Source of the DNA: Bacteroidales bacterium
GTDB lineage: Bacteria; Bacteroidota; Bacteroidia; Bacteroidales; UBA932
Assembly (NCBI GenBank): GCA_017958765.1
Contig: JAGDBY010000055.1
Span: 1-7,978, forward strand
Direction of reading: 5' to 3'
DNA length: 7,978 nt
The position numbers were made by a program, and so were the translations under genes. How positions within the stretch are numbered: the first letter of the stretch is position 1; each line of letters opens with the position of its first letter. The notes beneath the pieces are model-generated. The model was not told where the DNA came from, did no database searches, and saw only the letters and a list, made by a program, of their open reading frames with translations. Below, piece by piece: positions 1 to 6,532 of this stretch.

Positions 1-432
1 CTTCCTGACGGTTCCGTCGCGGCTAAGGCTATCGCGCAGTCTCTCAAAGAGGCGGGTGTCAAGCCTGAAGAAGTGGACTACATCAACGTACACGCCACCT
101 CTACTCCGATAGGCGATATCTCGGAGCTAAAAGCCATCAAGAGCGTGTTCGGCAAGGCAGCTTACAAAGTAAACATCAGCGCTACCAAGTCTATGACAGG
201 TCACTTGCTGGGCGCTGCCGGCGCTGTGGAAGCTTTGGCTTGCGTCCACGCTATCAACTCGGGTATTATCCCTCCTACAATCAACTTCAAGGTTGCTGAC
301 CCTGAGATTGATTATGATATGAACCTGACTCTCAACAAGGCGCAGAAGAGGGATGTGAGAGTCGCAATAAGCAACAGTTTCGGATTCGGCGGCCAAAACG
401 GGTGCCTGACTCTGAAGCGATTTGAAAACTAA
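1..432 (+). CDS. fabF: Beta-ketoacyl-ACP synthase II, 3' part (start lies upstream of the window)
   Basis: This is the C-terminal 143 codons of a condensing enzyme of type II fatty acid synthesis, which extends acyl-ACP with malonyl-ACP in the cytoplasm. The frame is open from base 1. Visible family signatures are VHATSTP, with the first active-site His codon at 91-93; TKSMTGHLLGAAG, with the conserved Lys at 187-189 and the second active-site His at 202-204; and the C-terminal SFGFGG gate loop. The nucleophilic Cys must lie upstream. HATST replaces the more usual HGTST and GFGGQN replaces GFGGTN; both look like tolerated variants, and HATST occurs in other KAS I/II enzymes. The family is about 410-420 residues long, so roughly two thirds is missing. 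The stop is 11 bp before the DUF4294 gene, so the two may be co-transcribed. A FabB-like or secondary KAS cannot be fully excluded from the C-terminus alone. Confidence 0.93.
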   Translation, partial: LPDGSVAAKAIAQSLKEAGVKPEEVDYINVHATSTPIGDISELKAIKSVFGKAAYKVNISATKSMTGHLLGAAGAVEALACVHAINSGIIPPTINFKVADPEIDYDMNLTLNKAQKRDVRVAISNSFGFGGQNGCLTLKRFEN

Positions 433-443
433 TTCTTATCTTT

Positions 444-1196
444 ATGGCAGTTATGATCCGCAGGACTGTCATATTTTTTTTCTCATTTATCCTCCTCACT
501 TCGAGTTTTGTCTGTCAGGCTCAGAATGTTAAACTGACTGACAAGCAGAAGGAAGCTGTTATGCAGTTTATCATCCAGGGAGGCGACACTCTCTTCGTGG
601 ATCAGATACCGCCCGCTTTCATCTACTCCAGAGGGCCGAAGAACAGCAGGGATTGGGTTAAGTACTACAAGAGGGTGTACAATTTCGCCAAGGCCTATCC
701 TTATTCTCTGTTCGTAGCCAAGACTATCAACGAGACCGACAGTCTCTTCGACGCTTACGGGTTTACCAAGAAGCAGAAGGACCGCTATCTGGGCAAGATA
801 AAGGATGCCCTTCTGGCCAACTTCAAGCCTCTTTTCAAGCAGCTTACCCTGGGCCAGGGACTGATGATGATCCGCCTGATAGTCAGGCAGGTGGGCAAAA
901 CCCCTTATGTCATCATCGATGAATATCTGGGCGGAGTGAACGCTGTGTTCTGGCAGGGATTCGCCAAGCTTCTCAGCGGAGACCTCAAGCAGGGATACGA
1001 TAAGTTAGGAGAAGACGAGGATCTGGAGGAGCTGGTGGTCTATTGGGAGTTCGGCAGTTTCGACTATCTCTACGAGATGATTTTCGGCGAACCGGCCCCT
1101 AAGATTTATATCCCGCAGGAGTTCCAGGAGCCTTTCTACAAGACACTGGAGAATGACAGGTATTTCAAAAAGATTCTGCAGGAGGACATTAAGTAG
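444..1196 (+). CDS. DUF4294 family protein with signal peptide
   Basis: A 250-residue protein whose function is not established. Residues 4-26 form a signal peptide: Arg6-Arg7, a Phe/Ile/Leu-rich core, and probable cleavage after Ala26 (VCQA/QN). The mature protein is therefore exported, probably to the periplasm. The body matches what I know of DUF4294, a Bacteroidota family: YYKRVYNFAKAYPYS at residues 74-88, LTLGQG at 134-139, a (V)RQVGKTPY stretch near 147-155 and the very characteristic FWQGFAKLL at 169-177, followed by DLKQGYD at 180-186. A C-terminal tail of about 50 residues, rich in Glu and aromatics, follows. A second in-frame ATG at 453 would also give a good signal peptide (MIRRTV...), and no Shine-Dalgarno site decides between the two. 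The gene follows fabF by 11 bp, and its last 8 bp overlap the 3' end of the convergent lpxH-like gene. Confidence 0.85.
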   Translation: MAVMIRRTVIFFFSFILLTSSFVCQAQNVKLTDKQKEAVMQFIIQGGDTLFVDQIPPAFIYSRGPKNSRDWVKYYKRVYNFAKAYPYSLFVAKTINETDSLFDAYGFTKKQKDRYLGKIKDALLANFKPLFKQLTLGQGLMMIRLIVRQVGKTPYVIIDEYLGGVNAVFWQGFAKLLSGDLKQGYDKLGEDEDLEELVVYWEFGSFDYLYEMIFGEPAPKIYIPQEFQEPFYKTLENDRYFKKILQEDIK

Positions 1197-1950
1197 TCCT
1201 TATTCTGTTCAGGACAGGCTCTTCCCCTTCACTGTAAGATATGTAGGTCGGATTGTTGTACCAATCCCCGAGCACCATCATTCTGGCACCGCAGCCGAGG
1301 CGGGTGTCGACTACCTGATGAATGTGCCCGTAAACGAAGATATCTACGGGAGAATTCTTTATGAACTCTTCTGAGAATGCGGCAAGCCTCTCGCTGAGCC
1401 CTTTGTACCGGTTGCTGTCTTTGGTATGATGTCGCTGCTTGCGGTATTTGCTCCAGTCCCTTCCGAAATTGTAGATGAACTTAGGAGGGCAGAGATTCAA
1501 CAGCTTGATGTTGAGTTTGTTGCGGAAGAAGAATTTGATGATGGGATATCCGATTCCGCGGTTGCCCAGTCCGTCTCCGTGGGCCATTGCGAACTTCTTC
1601 CCGCCGATAGTCTCTATGTGAGGCTGCGTGTCTATTACGTCCAGGCCGATCTCATTCTCCAGGTATCCGAAGGTCCAGTAATCGTGGTTTCCCTTCAGGA
1701 AAACGATTCTCACTCCGCTGTCGGTGAGCCTTTTCATCTCTTGGAGGAAGACAGTGTAGTCCTCGGGATATTTGCCCTGTACCTCTGCCCAGAAATCGAA
1801 GATGTCCCCGAGAAGGTAGATCGCCTTGGCCTGTTGAGGGATTGAAGACAGAAAGTCCAGAAAAGCGCTCTTTACAGACTCTTCTCCGGGGAGTTTAGCC
1901 CCCAGGTGGACGTCTGCGATAAAGTAATACTGAGCCGGGACTAACTGCAT
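1189..1950 (-). CDS. lpxH: UDP-2,3-diacylglucosamine diphosphatase (LpxH-like metallophosphoesterase)
   Basis: A 253-residue calcineurin-like phosphoesterase. The likely reaction is hydrolysis of UDP-2,3-diacylglucosamine to lipid X and UMP, the fourth step of lipid A synthesis, at the inner face of the cytoplasmic membrane. All metal-ligand motifs are present in order: DVH (Asp13, His15), GDIFDFW (Asp49), GNHD (Asn88, His89), AHGDG (His124) and GHIH (His209, His211). The FDFW motif and the 240-250 residue length favour LpxH over generic phosphatases. E. coli LpxH has GNRD where this has GNHD; as I recall, GNHD is common in Bacteroidota homologues. The gene is last in the ftsX-DUF3098-uppP-lpxH run and starts 4 bp after the uppP stop. 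A related metallophosphoesterase with another substrate is the main alternative. Confidence 0.85.
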   Translation of the reverse strand: MQLVPAQYYFIADVHLGAKLPGEESVKSAFLDFLSSIPQQAKAIYLLGDIFDFWAEVQGKYPEDYTVFLQEMKRLTDSGVRIVFLKGNHDYWTFGYLENEIGLDVIDTQPHIETIGGKKFAMAHGDGLGNRGIGYPIIKFFFRNKLNIKLLNLCPPKFIYNFGRDWSKYRKQRHHTKDSNRYKGLSERLAAFSEEFIKNSPVDIFVYGHIHQVVDTRLGCGARMMVLGDWYNNPTYISYSEGEEPVLNRIRTT

Positions 1951-1954
1951 GACG

Positions 1955-2746
1955 CTATCTGATAAATGTTGAACAGAGGCAGGCGATGCCGACTATTGCG
2001 CAGTAAAGGGCAAACCATTTCAGGCGGGCTTTCTTGACGAGGGCTATCATCACCCTGCAGGCGAAAATGCCCGAGATGAATGCCGCAAGGAAGCCGAGGC
2101 AAAGGCTCAGGACGCTTATGTTGCTGGCTGCAGGGTTGAATTCTCCGTCAAGAAGACTTAGAAAAGCCTCCCCGAGAATAGGGACGAGGACCATCAGGAA
2201 TGAGAACTGAGTCACCTCGCTCTTCTTCGCTCCGCATAGCAGGCCGGTGGCGATGGTGCTGCCCGAGCGGGACAGACCAGGTATCACGGCGATTGCCTGG
2301 GCGATACCCATCATAAAGGCTTTCCCGTAGGACATAGGCCCCTCTTTAGGCTTTACCGCCTCGCTGAGGAACAGCAGCAGGGAGGTTACCATAAGGGCGA
2401 TTCCGACTGTCAGAAGGCCGGAGGTGAAGATCCCCTCGACTCTGTCCTTGAAGAACATTCCCACTATGAAGACCGGTATCATCGAGACGCAGATCATCAG
2501 GATGTAGCGTGTCTGGTCGTTGTATTTGAACTTGAACAGTCCTGAGATCAGGTCCAGAATCTCTTTCCAGAAGCATACGATAACGCTCAGCACAGTCGCT
2601 GCGTGGACAATTATCTCGAAGGAGAGATTTCCGGTCTCGATCCCGAAGAGCTCTTTGGCTATGACCAGGTGTCCGCTGCTGCTGACAGGGAGAAATTCGG
2701 TAAGACCTTGCAGGATACCGAGCAAAATGGCCTCTACTGTATTCAT
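1955..2746 (-). CDS. uppP: Undecaprenyl-diphosphate phosphatase (UppP/BacA)
   Basis: A 263-residue polytopic membrane protein that dephosphorylates undecaprenyl pyrophosphate to the monophosphate lipid carrier used for peptidoglycan and surface glycans. Both family signatures are clear: QGLTEFLPVSSSGHL at residues 13-27 (the (E/Q)xxxE motif with Gln13 and Glu17, plus His26), and PGLSRSGST at 156-164 with the catalytic Arg160. Several hydrophobic segments span the rest, for example about 44-60, 82-99, 111-128 and the last 60 residues. The length is typical of the family. The ATG overlaps the stop of the upstream DUF3098 gene as ATGA, which suggests translational coupling; the lpxH start lies 4 bp after the stop. 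Members of this family can confer bacitracin tolerance when overproduced. Confidence 0.96.
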   Translation of the reverse strand: MNTVEAILLGILQGLTEFLPVSSSGHLVIAKELFGIETGNLSFEIIVHAATVLSVIVCFWKEILDLISGLFKFKYNDQTRYILMICVSMIPVFIVGMFFKDRVEGIFTSGLLTVGIALMVTSLLLFLSEAVKPKEGPMSYGKAFMMGIAQAIAVIPGLSRSGSTIATGLLCGAKKSEVTQFSFLMVLVPILGEAFLSLLDGEFNPAASNISVLSLCLGFLAAFISGIFACRVMIALVKKARLKWFALYCAIVGIACLCSTFIR

Positions 2747-2979
2747 TCTTTATCTTTTTCTGAATTCTTCTTCCCCATTATAGCTACGACAATTATCACT
2801 ATGCCGAGGATAATCAATATAGGGGCTGCTACAAGCCGGCGGAAATCGAACATTGCGTCGTTGAACACCGCAGGGTCGCTGCTGCCTCCTCCAATCATGA
2901 GAATATAACCGGATACCATCACTATAAGACCGATAAGTATCTGTTTTACACCTCTTTTCGAAACTGAGAATTTTGCCAT
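2743..2979 (-). CDS. DUF3098 small two-helix membrane protein
   Basis: A 78-residue protein with a basic N-terminus and two transmembrane helices, at about residues 12-31 and 49-68. Between them is a short loop with the family signature: GGGSSDPAVFNDAMFDFRRL at about residues 30-49. This matches DUF3098, a Bacteroidota family of unknown function that I know as a gene typically sitting between ftsX and uppP, as here. The C-terminus is charged (KKNSEKDKE). The gene starts 18 bp after the ftsX stop and overlaps the uppP start by 4 bp. The context suggests a role in the envelope or divisome, but no biochemical role can be assigned. Confidence 0.88.
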   Translation of the reverse strand: MAKFSVSKRGVKQILIGLIVMVSGYILMIGGGSSDPAVFNDAMFDFRRLVAAPILIILGIVIIVVAIMGKKNSEKDKE

Positions 2980-2997
2980 TATAATGATTTGATTACT

Positions 2998-3876
2998 CTA
3001 ATAATAAAGGTCGTCTTTAGACAGGTAGGCTACTTTGCCCACAACGTACCACGCTGCGATCATACAGATGAGAATGCCCACGAGCAGCACCACCCCGAAG
3101 ATCAAAAACAGGAGCGAGCTGTCGAACATAGCGAAGATTGCGCTGGCGTGTTTCTTGGCGTACAGCAGTGTGGCGCTCAGCAGGATGATTGCCACCAGTC
3201 CGGCTACGACTCCCTGCAGCGCAGCCTGTTTGACGAAAGGCCTCCTGATGAAATTCTTCTTGGCTCCCACAAGACGCATCGTATGTATCGTAAATCTCTT
3301 GGCATAGACGTTCAGTCTGACTGTATTGCCGATGAGTACGAACGAGATGAACAGCAGCAGCAGTATCGCGATGGACATCACTATGCCGATTTTGTTGAGG
3401 TTGGCGTTGAGCATATCCACGAGGGACTCCTGATAGGTGACCTCCTTCACGAGAGGCATCGACGACAGGATTCCTTTTATCATGCTCAGGGAATCGCTGG
3501 AGCAATACTCTGCGTTGAGGTTCAGGTCAATTGAGATAGGGATGGGGTTCACCTCGAAAACATCCAAAAAGTTGTCTCCGAGCAGGTCTTTCATCTCCTG
3601 GTATCCCTGCTCCTTGGAGATATATTCCGCAGCTTTGACGAATTCTTTGCCGGCCAGCTCCTTCTCAAACTGAAGCGCTTTCTCCTCCGTGGTCCCCGAT
3701 TTGAGGATTACCGAGACTACCGTATTCTCCTTGAAATAGTTAGCGACGCCCTTCGCGTTGAAACCCACGAAACATACTATCCCGACCAGGTAAAGAACGA
3801 GGCTGATACTGATTGTAGATGAGAGATATGACTGAATCAGCCTCCTTGTGATGATTGTTTTATCCTTTCTAGCCAT
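2998..3876 (-). CDS. ftsX: Cell division protein FtsX (permease-like)
   Basis: A 292-residue integral membrane protein. In the FtsEX complex, FtsX pairs with the ATPase FtsE and passes its conformational changes across the membrane to peptidoglycan hydrolases or their activators at the septum. The topology is typical: a cytoplasmic N-terminus with basic residues, TM1 at about 19-39, a large extracytoplasmic domain at about 40-162, TM2 at about 163-187, TM3 at about 219-240 and TM4 at about 254-279. The cytoplasmic loop after TM2 carries the conserved stretch MRLVGAKKNFIRRPF (200-214). Length and four-helix layout fit FtsX rather than larger MacB-like permeases. No ftsE is present in the window; in many Bacteroidota the two genes are unlinked. 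It is the first gene of the leftward operon, with a -7 box 18 bp upstream of the ATG. Confidence 0.94.
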   Translation of the reverse strand: MARKDKTIITRRLIQSYLSSTISISLVLYLVGIVCFVGFNAKGVANYFKENTVVSVILKSGTTEEKALQFEKELAGKEFVKAAEYISKEQGYQEMKDLLGDNFLDVFEVNPIPISIDLNLNAEYCSSDSLSMIKGILSSMPLVKEVTYQESLVDMLNANLNKIGIVMSIAILLLLFISFVLIGNTVRLNVYAKRFTIHTMRLVGAKKNFIRRPFVKQAALQGVVAGLVAIILLSATLLYAKKHASAIFAMFDSSLLFLIFGVVLLVGILICMIAAWYVVGKVAYLSKDDLYY

Positions 3877-3893
3877 CCTATTCGTTTAATTCC

Positions 3894-3901
3894 CAAAGAT
3901 A
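3894..3901 (-). promoter_or_regulatory. Predicted -7 box of the ftsX operon promoter
   Basis: Read on the minus strand the sequence is TATCTTTG, a full match to the Bacteroidota -7 consensus TAnnTTTG. The predicted transcription start is near 3890, giving a leader of about 14 nt before the ftsX ATG. No good TTTG -33 element is found at the expected distance; that position falls in the opposing promoter's -7 box. Confidence 0.65.
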
Positions 3902-3916
3902 ATTAAAAAAAAATAT

Positions 3917-3924
3917 TATCTTTG
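3917..3924 (+). promoter_or_regulatory. Predicted -7 box of the GT5-like/DUF4270 operon promoter
   Basis: TATCTTTG matches the Bacteroidota -7 consensus TAnnTTTG. Transcription would start near 3928, about 27 nt before the ATG at 3955. This box decides the start codon of the next gene, because an upstream in-frame TTG at 3922 overlaps the promoter itself and would lie outside the mRNA. The -33 element is weak or absent. Confidence 0.65.
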
Positions 3925-3954
3925 TATCGAATTTGCCCTAAAAGTTGTTTACTA

Positions 3955-4779
3955 ATGAGCGAGCCTATCAGAATCCTGTATGTCAACTCGGAAGTTTATC
4001 CGTATACTCCTGAGTCTGACATAGCTGTAGTCGGACGGTATCTGCCTCAGGCAGTGCAGGAAGCCGGCAGGGAGATCCGCTCATTTATGCCGCGTTACGG
4101 CTGTATCAACGAGCGCCGCAATCAGCTTCACGAAGTGATCCGTCTTTCGGGCATGAACATCATTGTCAACGATACCGTGCGTCCACTGATTATCAAGGTG
4201 GCTTCCATCTCCGCAGCGAGGATGCAGGTTTACTTCATAGACAATGACGAGCTGTTCCGCCCTAAGACCATAGCTAAGGATGATAAAGGCAATTATTTTG
4301 CTGACAGCGACGAGAGGGCTATATTCTTTGCCAGAGGCGTTCTGGAGACGGTCAAGAAGTTCCGCTGGAAACCCGATATCGTTCACTGTCAGGGATGGGT
4401 GTCTCAGATTCTCCCTCTCTATCTGAAGAGGGCTTACAATGACGACCCGATATTCTCTGATTCCAAAGTGGTCTTATCTCTCTATAATGATGCTCCCGAC
4501 ATTGTGTTCTCTTCAGGTATGAAGAAGAAGGTTTTGTTCGGAAACGTGACTGAGGAGGATCTTTCCGTCCTCGAGCCTGCCGATGGCACAAATCTTGCGA
4601 AGTTGGCTATTCAGTATTCTGACGGTGTCATTCTCGGTGACGCCGGGGTCGACAAGGCTCTTGTCAAGTTCGCCCAGAAGAGGAAACTCCCTGTTCTGGA
4701 GAGCGCCAAGATAGGTTTGACCGAGACAGACTACATCAAAGAGTATAACGATTATTACAATCAAATTTTGGGAATCTGA
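3955..4779 (+). CDS. GT5 starch/glycogen synthase N-domain-like protein, probably non-catalytic
   Basis: A 274-residue protein resembling only the N-terminal Rossmann half of GT5 glycogen/starch synthases, which are about 480 residues long; the C-terminal half is absent. Recognisable elements are ILYVNSEVYPY (7-17, compare VxxVxSExxPF), RYLPQAVQEAGREIRSFMPRY (28-48), and DIVHCQGW at 141-148, where synthases have HxHDW. The KTGGL nucleotide-sugar loop is replaced by TPESDIAVVG (18-27). Starch synthase activity is therefore unlikely. The motif INERRNQLHEVIRLSGMN (51-68) is, as I recall, highly conserved in a Bacteroidales-specific group annotated as 'glycogen synthase' beside panC and DUF4270, so the reduction is ancestral and not a local truncation. 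ATG 3955 is chosen because the TTG at 3922 falls in the promoter. Its stop codon overlaps the DUF4270 start (TGATG), indicating coupled translation. The real function is unknown. Confidence 0.8.
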   Translation: MSEPIRILYVNSEVYPYTPESDIAVVGRYLPQAVQEAGREIRSFMPRYGCINERRNQLHEVIRLSGMNIIVNDTVRPLIIKVASISAARMQVYFIDNDELFRPKTIAKDDKGNYFADSDERAIFFARGVLETVKKFRWKPDIVHCQGWVSQILPLYLKRAYNDDPIFSDSKVVLSLYNDAPDIVFSSGMKKKVLFGNVTEEDLSVLEPADGTNLAKLAIQYSDGVILGDAGVDKALVKFAQKRKLPVLESAKIGLTETDYIKEYNDYYNQILGI

Positions 4780-6308
4780 TGTCTAAGATCTATAGGGCAG
4801 TCGCAGCGGCTTTCAGTGTTATAATAGCGGGTTTATCGTTTGTATCGTGTATCGAGACGGATTATTCCATCGGTTCCGAGTATGCCCCTACCGATCAGAA
4901 TCTCTACGTGAAGACTTCCCTCATCGACATCCCTATCGGACAGAAGTATGCGGACAGTCTTCAGAGTATGTGCTACCAGATGACGGTGGGCTCTATCTAC
5001 GACGAGACCTTCGGAGCCACCACCATTGACCTGGCGGCCACGGTTACCCCTAAAGACACAGGCTACAGATTCGAGAATACCAGTTCTATCGAGATCAGGA
5101 GAGCCTACCTTTTCTGCAGTCTGAATGAAGTAAAGACGTTTGAAGAGAATCAGGAGAATATTTTCCAGCATTTTGAGCTGTATCAGCTGGACAGGGTGTT
5201 GGATTCTCTGACAATATTCTCCAACAGTATCACAAGCAAGGACTACACTAAGAAAGTCAATCTGGGTTCTACCGTATATGACGGCGGTGATACCCTGGTG
5301 ATCCACCTCCAGCCGGAGTTCGCAATGCAGTATCTGCTCGCTACCGACGAGGAGTTCGATTCTCTAAGCCTATATGCTAAGAATCACAAAGGGCTCTATC
5401 TTAAGGCCGACGCTCCGGAGGGGACTACGCCGGGAGGAAGGTTCAACTGCTTCTCATCGATGAACATTTTCATCGACTTCTCATTCGACGACACGCTGAG
5501 AAATATCAGAAGAGATACTACGGCGGCATTTGACGTGGGTTCTTCATCTCACGGTTTTGCCATCCAGACATACACTCATGAGAACCTTGTTCCGGAGATG
5601 GACGTTGACAATGACAGCGAGGTTCTGCAGTATCAGGGTCTGTCAGGCATCAAGCCTTTCATATCGGCCAAAGTGCTCAAAGAGCTTCTGGATGATTGGG
5701 CTGCCGGCGTGGGAGTCGATCCTAAGAAGATTATGATAGCCAGAGCGTCGCTCATCCTCCCTTATGAGGATCCGGACGACATTACCGAGGTGGATTTTTA
5801 TCCTCAGGGTCTGTTCCCGTGCACCCGCTCGGCAAATGCCAAGGGTATCAAGCAGTATTCTCCGCTGGTTACTATCTACGACGATACTTTCAACAGGGGA
5901 GAGATCAATACATCACTGAATTGCTACAGGCCTGACATCACAATGTTCGCGCAGGATCTGCTGATGTCCAAGCCTGAGGATATAGACGAGACGCTGGATA
6001 TCTGGCTGATCGCTCCGTTCCTGTATGTCCAAGAGAGCGAGAACTCGTCCAACTATCTGGACTATATGCTGTATGACCCTTACAGCTACTATGGCTACGG
6101 CGGCTACGGCTACTCTTATTCCAGCGCAAGTATGTACAATACCAGCTACTATTCTCAGCTGATGTCCGCTATGTACGCTCAGCAGTCTTCGACGACCACA
6201 TTCTACTATGCCGACTATATGAACTATTTCACCGGCAGAATCAACGGTAACGGCGCCGTAAGACATCCTCAGCTTCAGATTACATACGCCATAATGGAAG
6301 ACTTATAA
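4779..6308 (+). CDS. DUF4270 family lipoprotein with tyrosine-rich C-terminal segment
   Basis: A 509-residue protein of unknown function. The N-terminus has a type II signal: Lys3 and Arg6, a hydrophobic core, and a lipobox-like FVSC ending at Cys24. The mature start CIETDYSIGSEYAP resembles the Cys...IG start of DUF4270 proteins, a Bacteroidota family of predicted envelope lipoproteins. The body is Asp/Ser/Thr-rich, with many predicted beta strands and no catalytic motif that I recognise. Residues 426-483 contain 18 Tyr in 58 positions, with a YSYYGYGGYGYSYSS core at 435-449; this looks like a low-complexity insertion before the conserved-looking end (GAVRHPQLQITYAI, 492-505). The gene is translationally coupled to the GT5-like gene (1-base overlap) and is followed by a strong terminator, so the two form a complete short operon. 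Confidence 0.82.
   Translation: MSKIYRAVAAAFSVIIAGLSFVSCIETDYSIGSEYAPTDQNLYVKTSLIDIPIGQKYADSLQSMCYQMTVGSIYDETFGATTIDLAATVTPKDTGYRFENTSSIEIRRAYLFCSLNEVKTFEENQENIFQHFELYQLDRVLDSLTIFSNSITSKDYTKKVNLGSTVYDGGDTLVIHLQPEFAMQYLLATDEEFDSLSLYAKNHKGLYLKADAPEGTTPGGRFNCFSSMNIFIDFSFDDTLRNIRRDTTAAFDVGSSSHGFAIQTYTHENLVPEMDVDNDSEVLQYQGLSGIKPFISAKVLKELLDDWAAGVGVDPKKIMIARASLILPYEDPDDITEVDFYPQGLFPCTRSANAKGIKQYSPLVTIYDDTFNRGEINTSLNCYRPDITMFAQDLLMSKPEDIDETLDIWLIAPFLYVQESENSSNYLDYMLYDPYSYYGYGGYGYSYSSASMYNTSYYSQLMSAMYAQQSSTTTFYYADYMNYFTGRINGNGAVRHPQLQITYAIMEDL
6093..6110 (+). repeat. 9-bp perfect tandem duplication (GGCTACGGC x2) in the DUF4270 gene
   Basis: GGCTACGGC occurs at 6093-6101 and again at 6102-6110, followed by TAC. 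It is in frame and encodes Gly-Tyr-Gly twice, at residues 439-444 of the tyrosine-rich segment. Copy-number change by slippage would keep the frame and only alter segment length. Confidence 0.7.
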
Positions 6309-6333
6309 TGCAGCGCCTTGCTGTGTGAATTCG

Positions 6334-6362
6334 GGAGCGTCCTTTGCGGCGCTCCTTTTTTT
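6334..6362 (+). terminator. Rho-independent terminator after the DUF4270 gene
   Basis: GGAGCG (6334-6339) pairs with CGCTCC (6350-6355). The inner T-G and C-G pairs extend the stem to 8 bp with a 6-nt loop, followed directly by seven T's (6356-6362). It begins 25 bp after the DUF4270 stop and separates that operon from the ribosomal genes. Confidence 0.88.
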
Positions 6363-6496
6363 GTCGATACTTATTGCGAGGCTCGGTCGAAAAAGTGGTT
6401 TTTCAAAAATGTTTCATCTTTGTAACTCGCTGAAAAAACTGAGAGTTAGGGTTCAAATTTTTTGGTCAAAAAAATATAAATAATCTTTAAAAAAAT

Positions 6497-6526
6497 TTTG
6501 GTATTTAATTTTTTTGAGTACCTTTG
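6497..6526 (+). promoter_or_regulatory. Predicted Bacteroidota-type promoter for the rplP operon
   Basis: The -33 element TTTG (6497-6500), an 18-bp spacer and the -7 element TACCTTTG (6519-6526) match the Bacteroidota consensus TTTG-n19ish-TAnnTTTG. The DNA upstream is very AT-rich, as is common for strong promoters. Transcription should start near 6530, giving a leader of about 70 nt. This is the best promoter in the window, since both elements are present, and it supports independent expression of the ribosomal cluster. Confidence 0.78.
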
Positions 6527-6532
6527 CAACCC

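Larger units (their letters stand above)
3894..3924. repeat. Perfect 10-bp inverted repeat spanning the divergent promoters
   Basis: The left arm CAAAGATAAT (3894-3903) and right arm ATTATCTTTG (3915-3924) are exact reverse complements. They are separated by 11 bp consisting of T, nine A's and T. Each arm contains one complete -7 box, so the repeat is made of the two opposing promoter elements plus two flanking bases. It could also serve as a dimeric operator or bend site, but no regulator is known from this window. Confidence 0.8.

Noticed and set aside
437..444. TATCTTTA as a separate promoter for the DUF4294 gene
   Set aside because: It has one mismatch to TAnnTTTG and would place transcription start at or after the start codon; co-transcription with fabF is simpler.
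1426..1845. 139-codon open frame on the + strand opposite the lpxH-like gene
   Set aside because: It is antisense to a gene with complete catalytic motifs, and its translation resembles no known protein; a reading-frame shadow.
2989..3534. 181-codon open frame on the + strand opposite ftsX
   Set aside because: Its His/Gln/Asp-rich translation is typical of antisense frames, and ftsX on the other strand is well supported.
3922..3954. Upstream TTG start that would add 11 residues to the GT5-like protein
   Set aside because: The TTG overlaps the predicted -7 box TATCTTTG, so it would lie upstream of the mRNA start, and the added residues do not resemble the family N-terminus.
6415..6422. CATCTTTG as a second, upstream rplP promoter
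   Set aside because: The first base deviates from TAnnTTTG and no TTTG is found at the -33 distance; kept only as a weak possibility.
6423..6448. TAACTC/GAGTTA inverted repeat with a 14-nt loop
   Set aside because: Only 6 bp, and its left arm would be largely untranscribed if the nearby promoter-like element were used; likely chance.
6440..6475. tRNA-like GGTTCAAAT T-loop motif in the intergenic region
   Set aside because: The flanking bases cannot form a T-stem, and no acceptor, D or anticodon arms are present.
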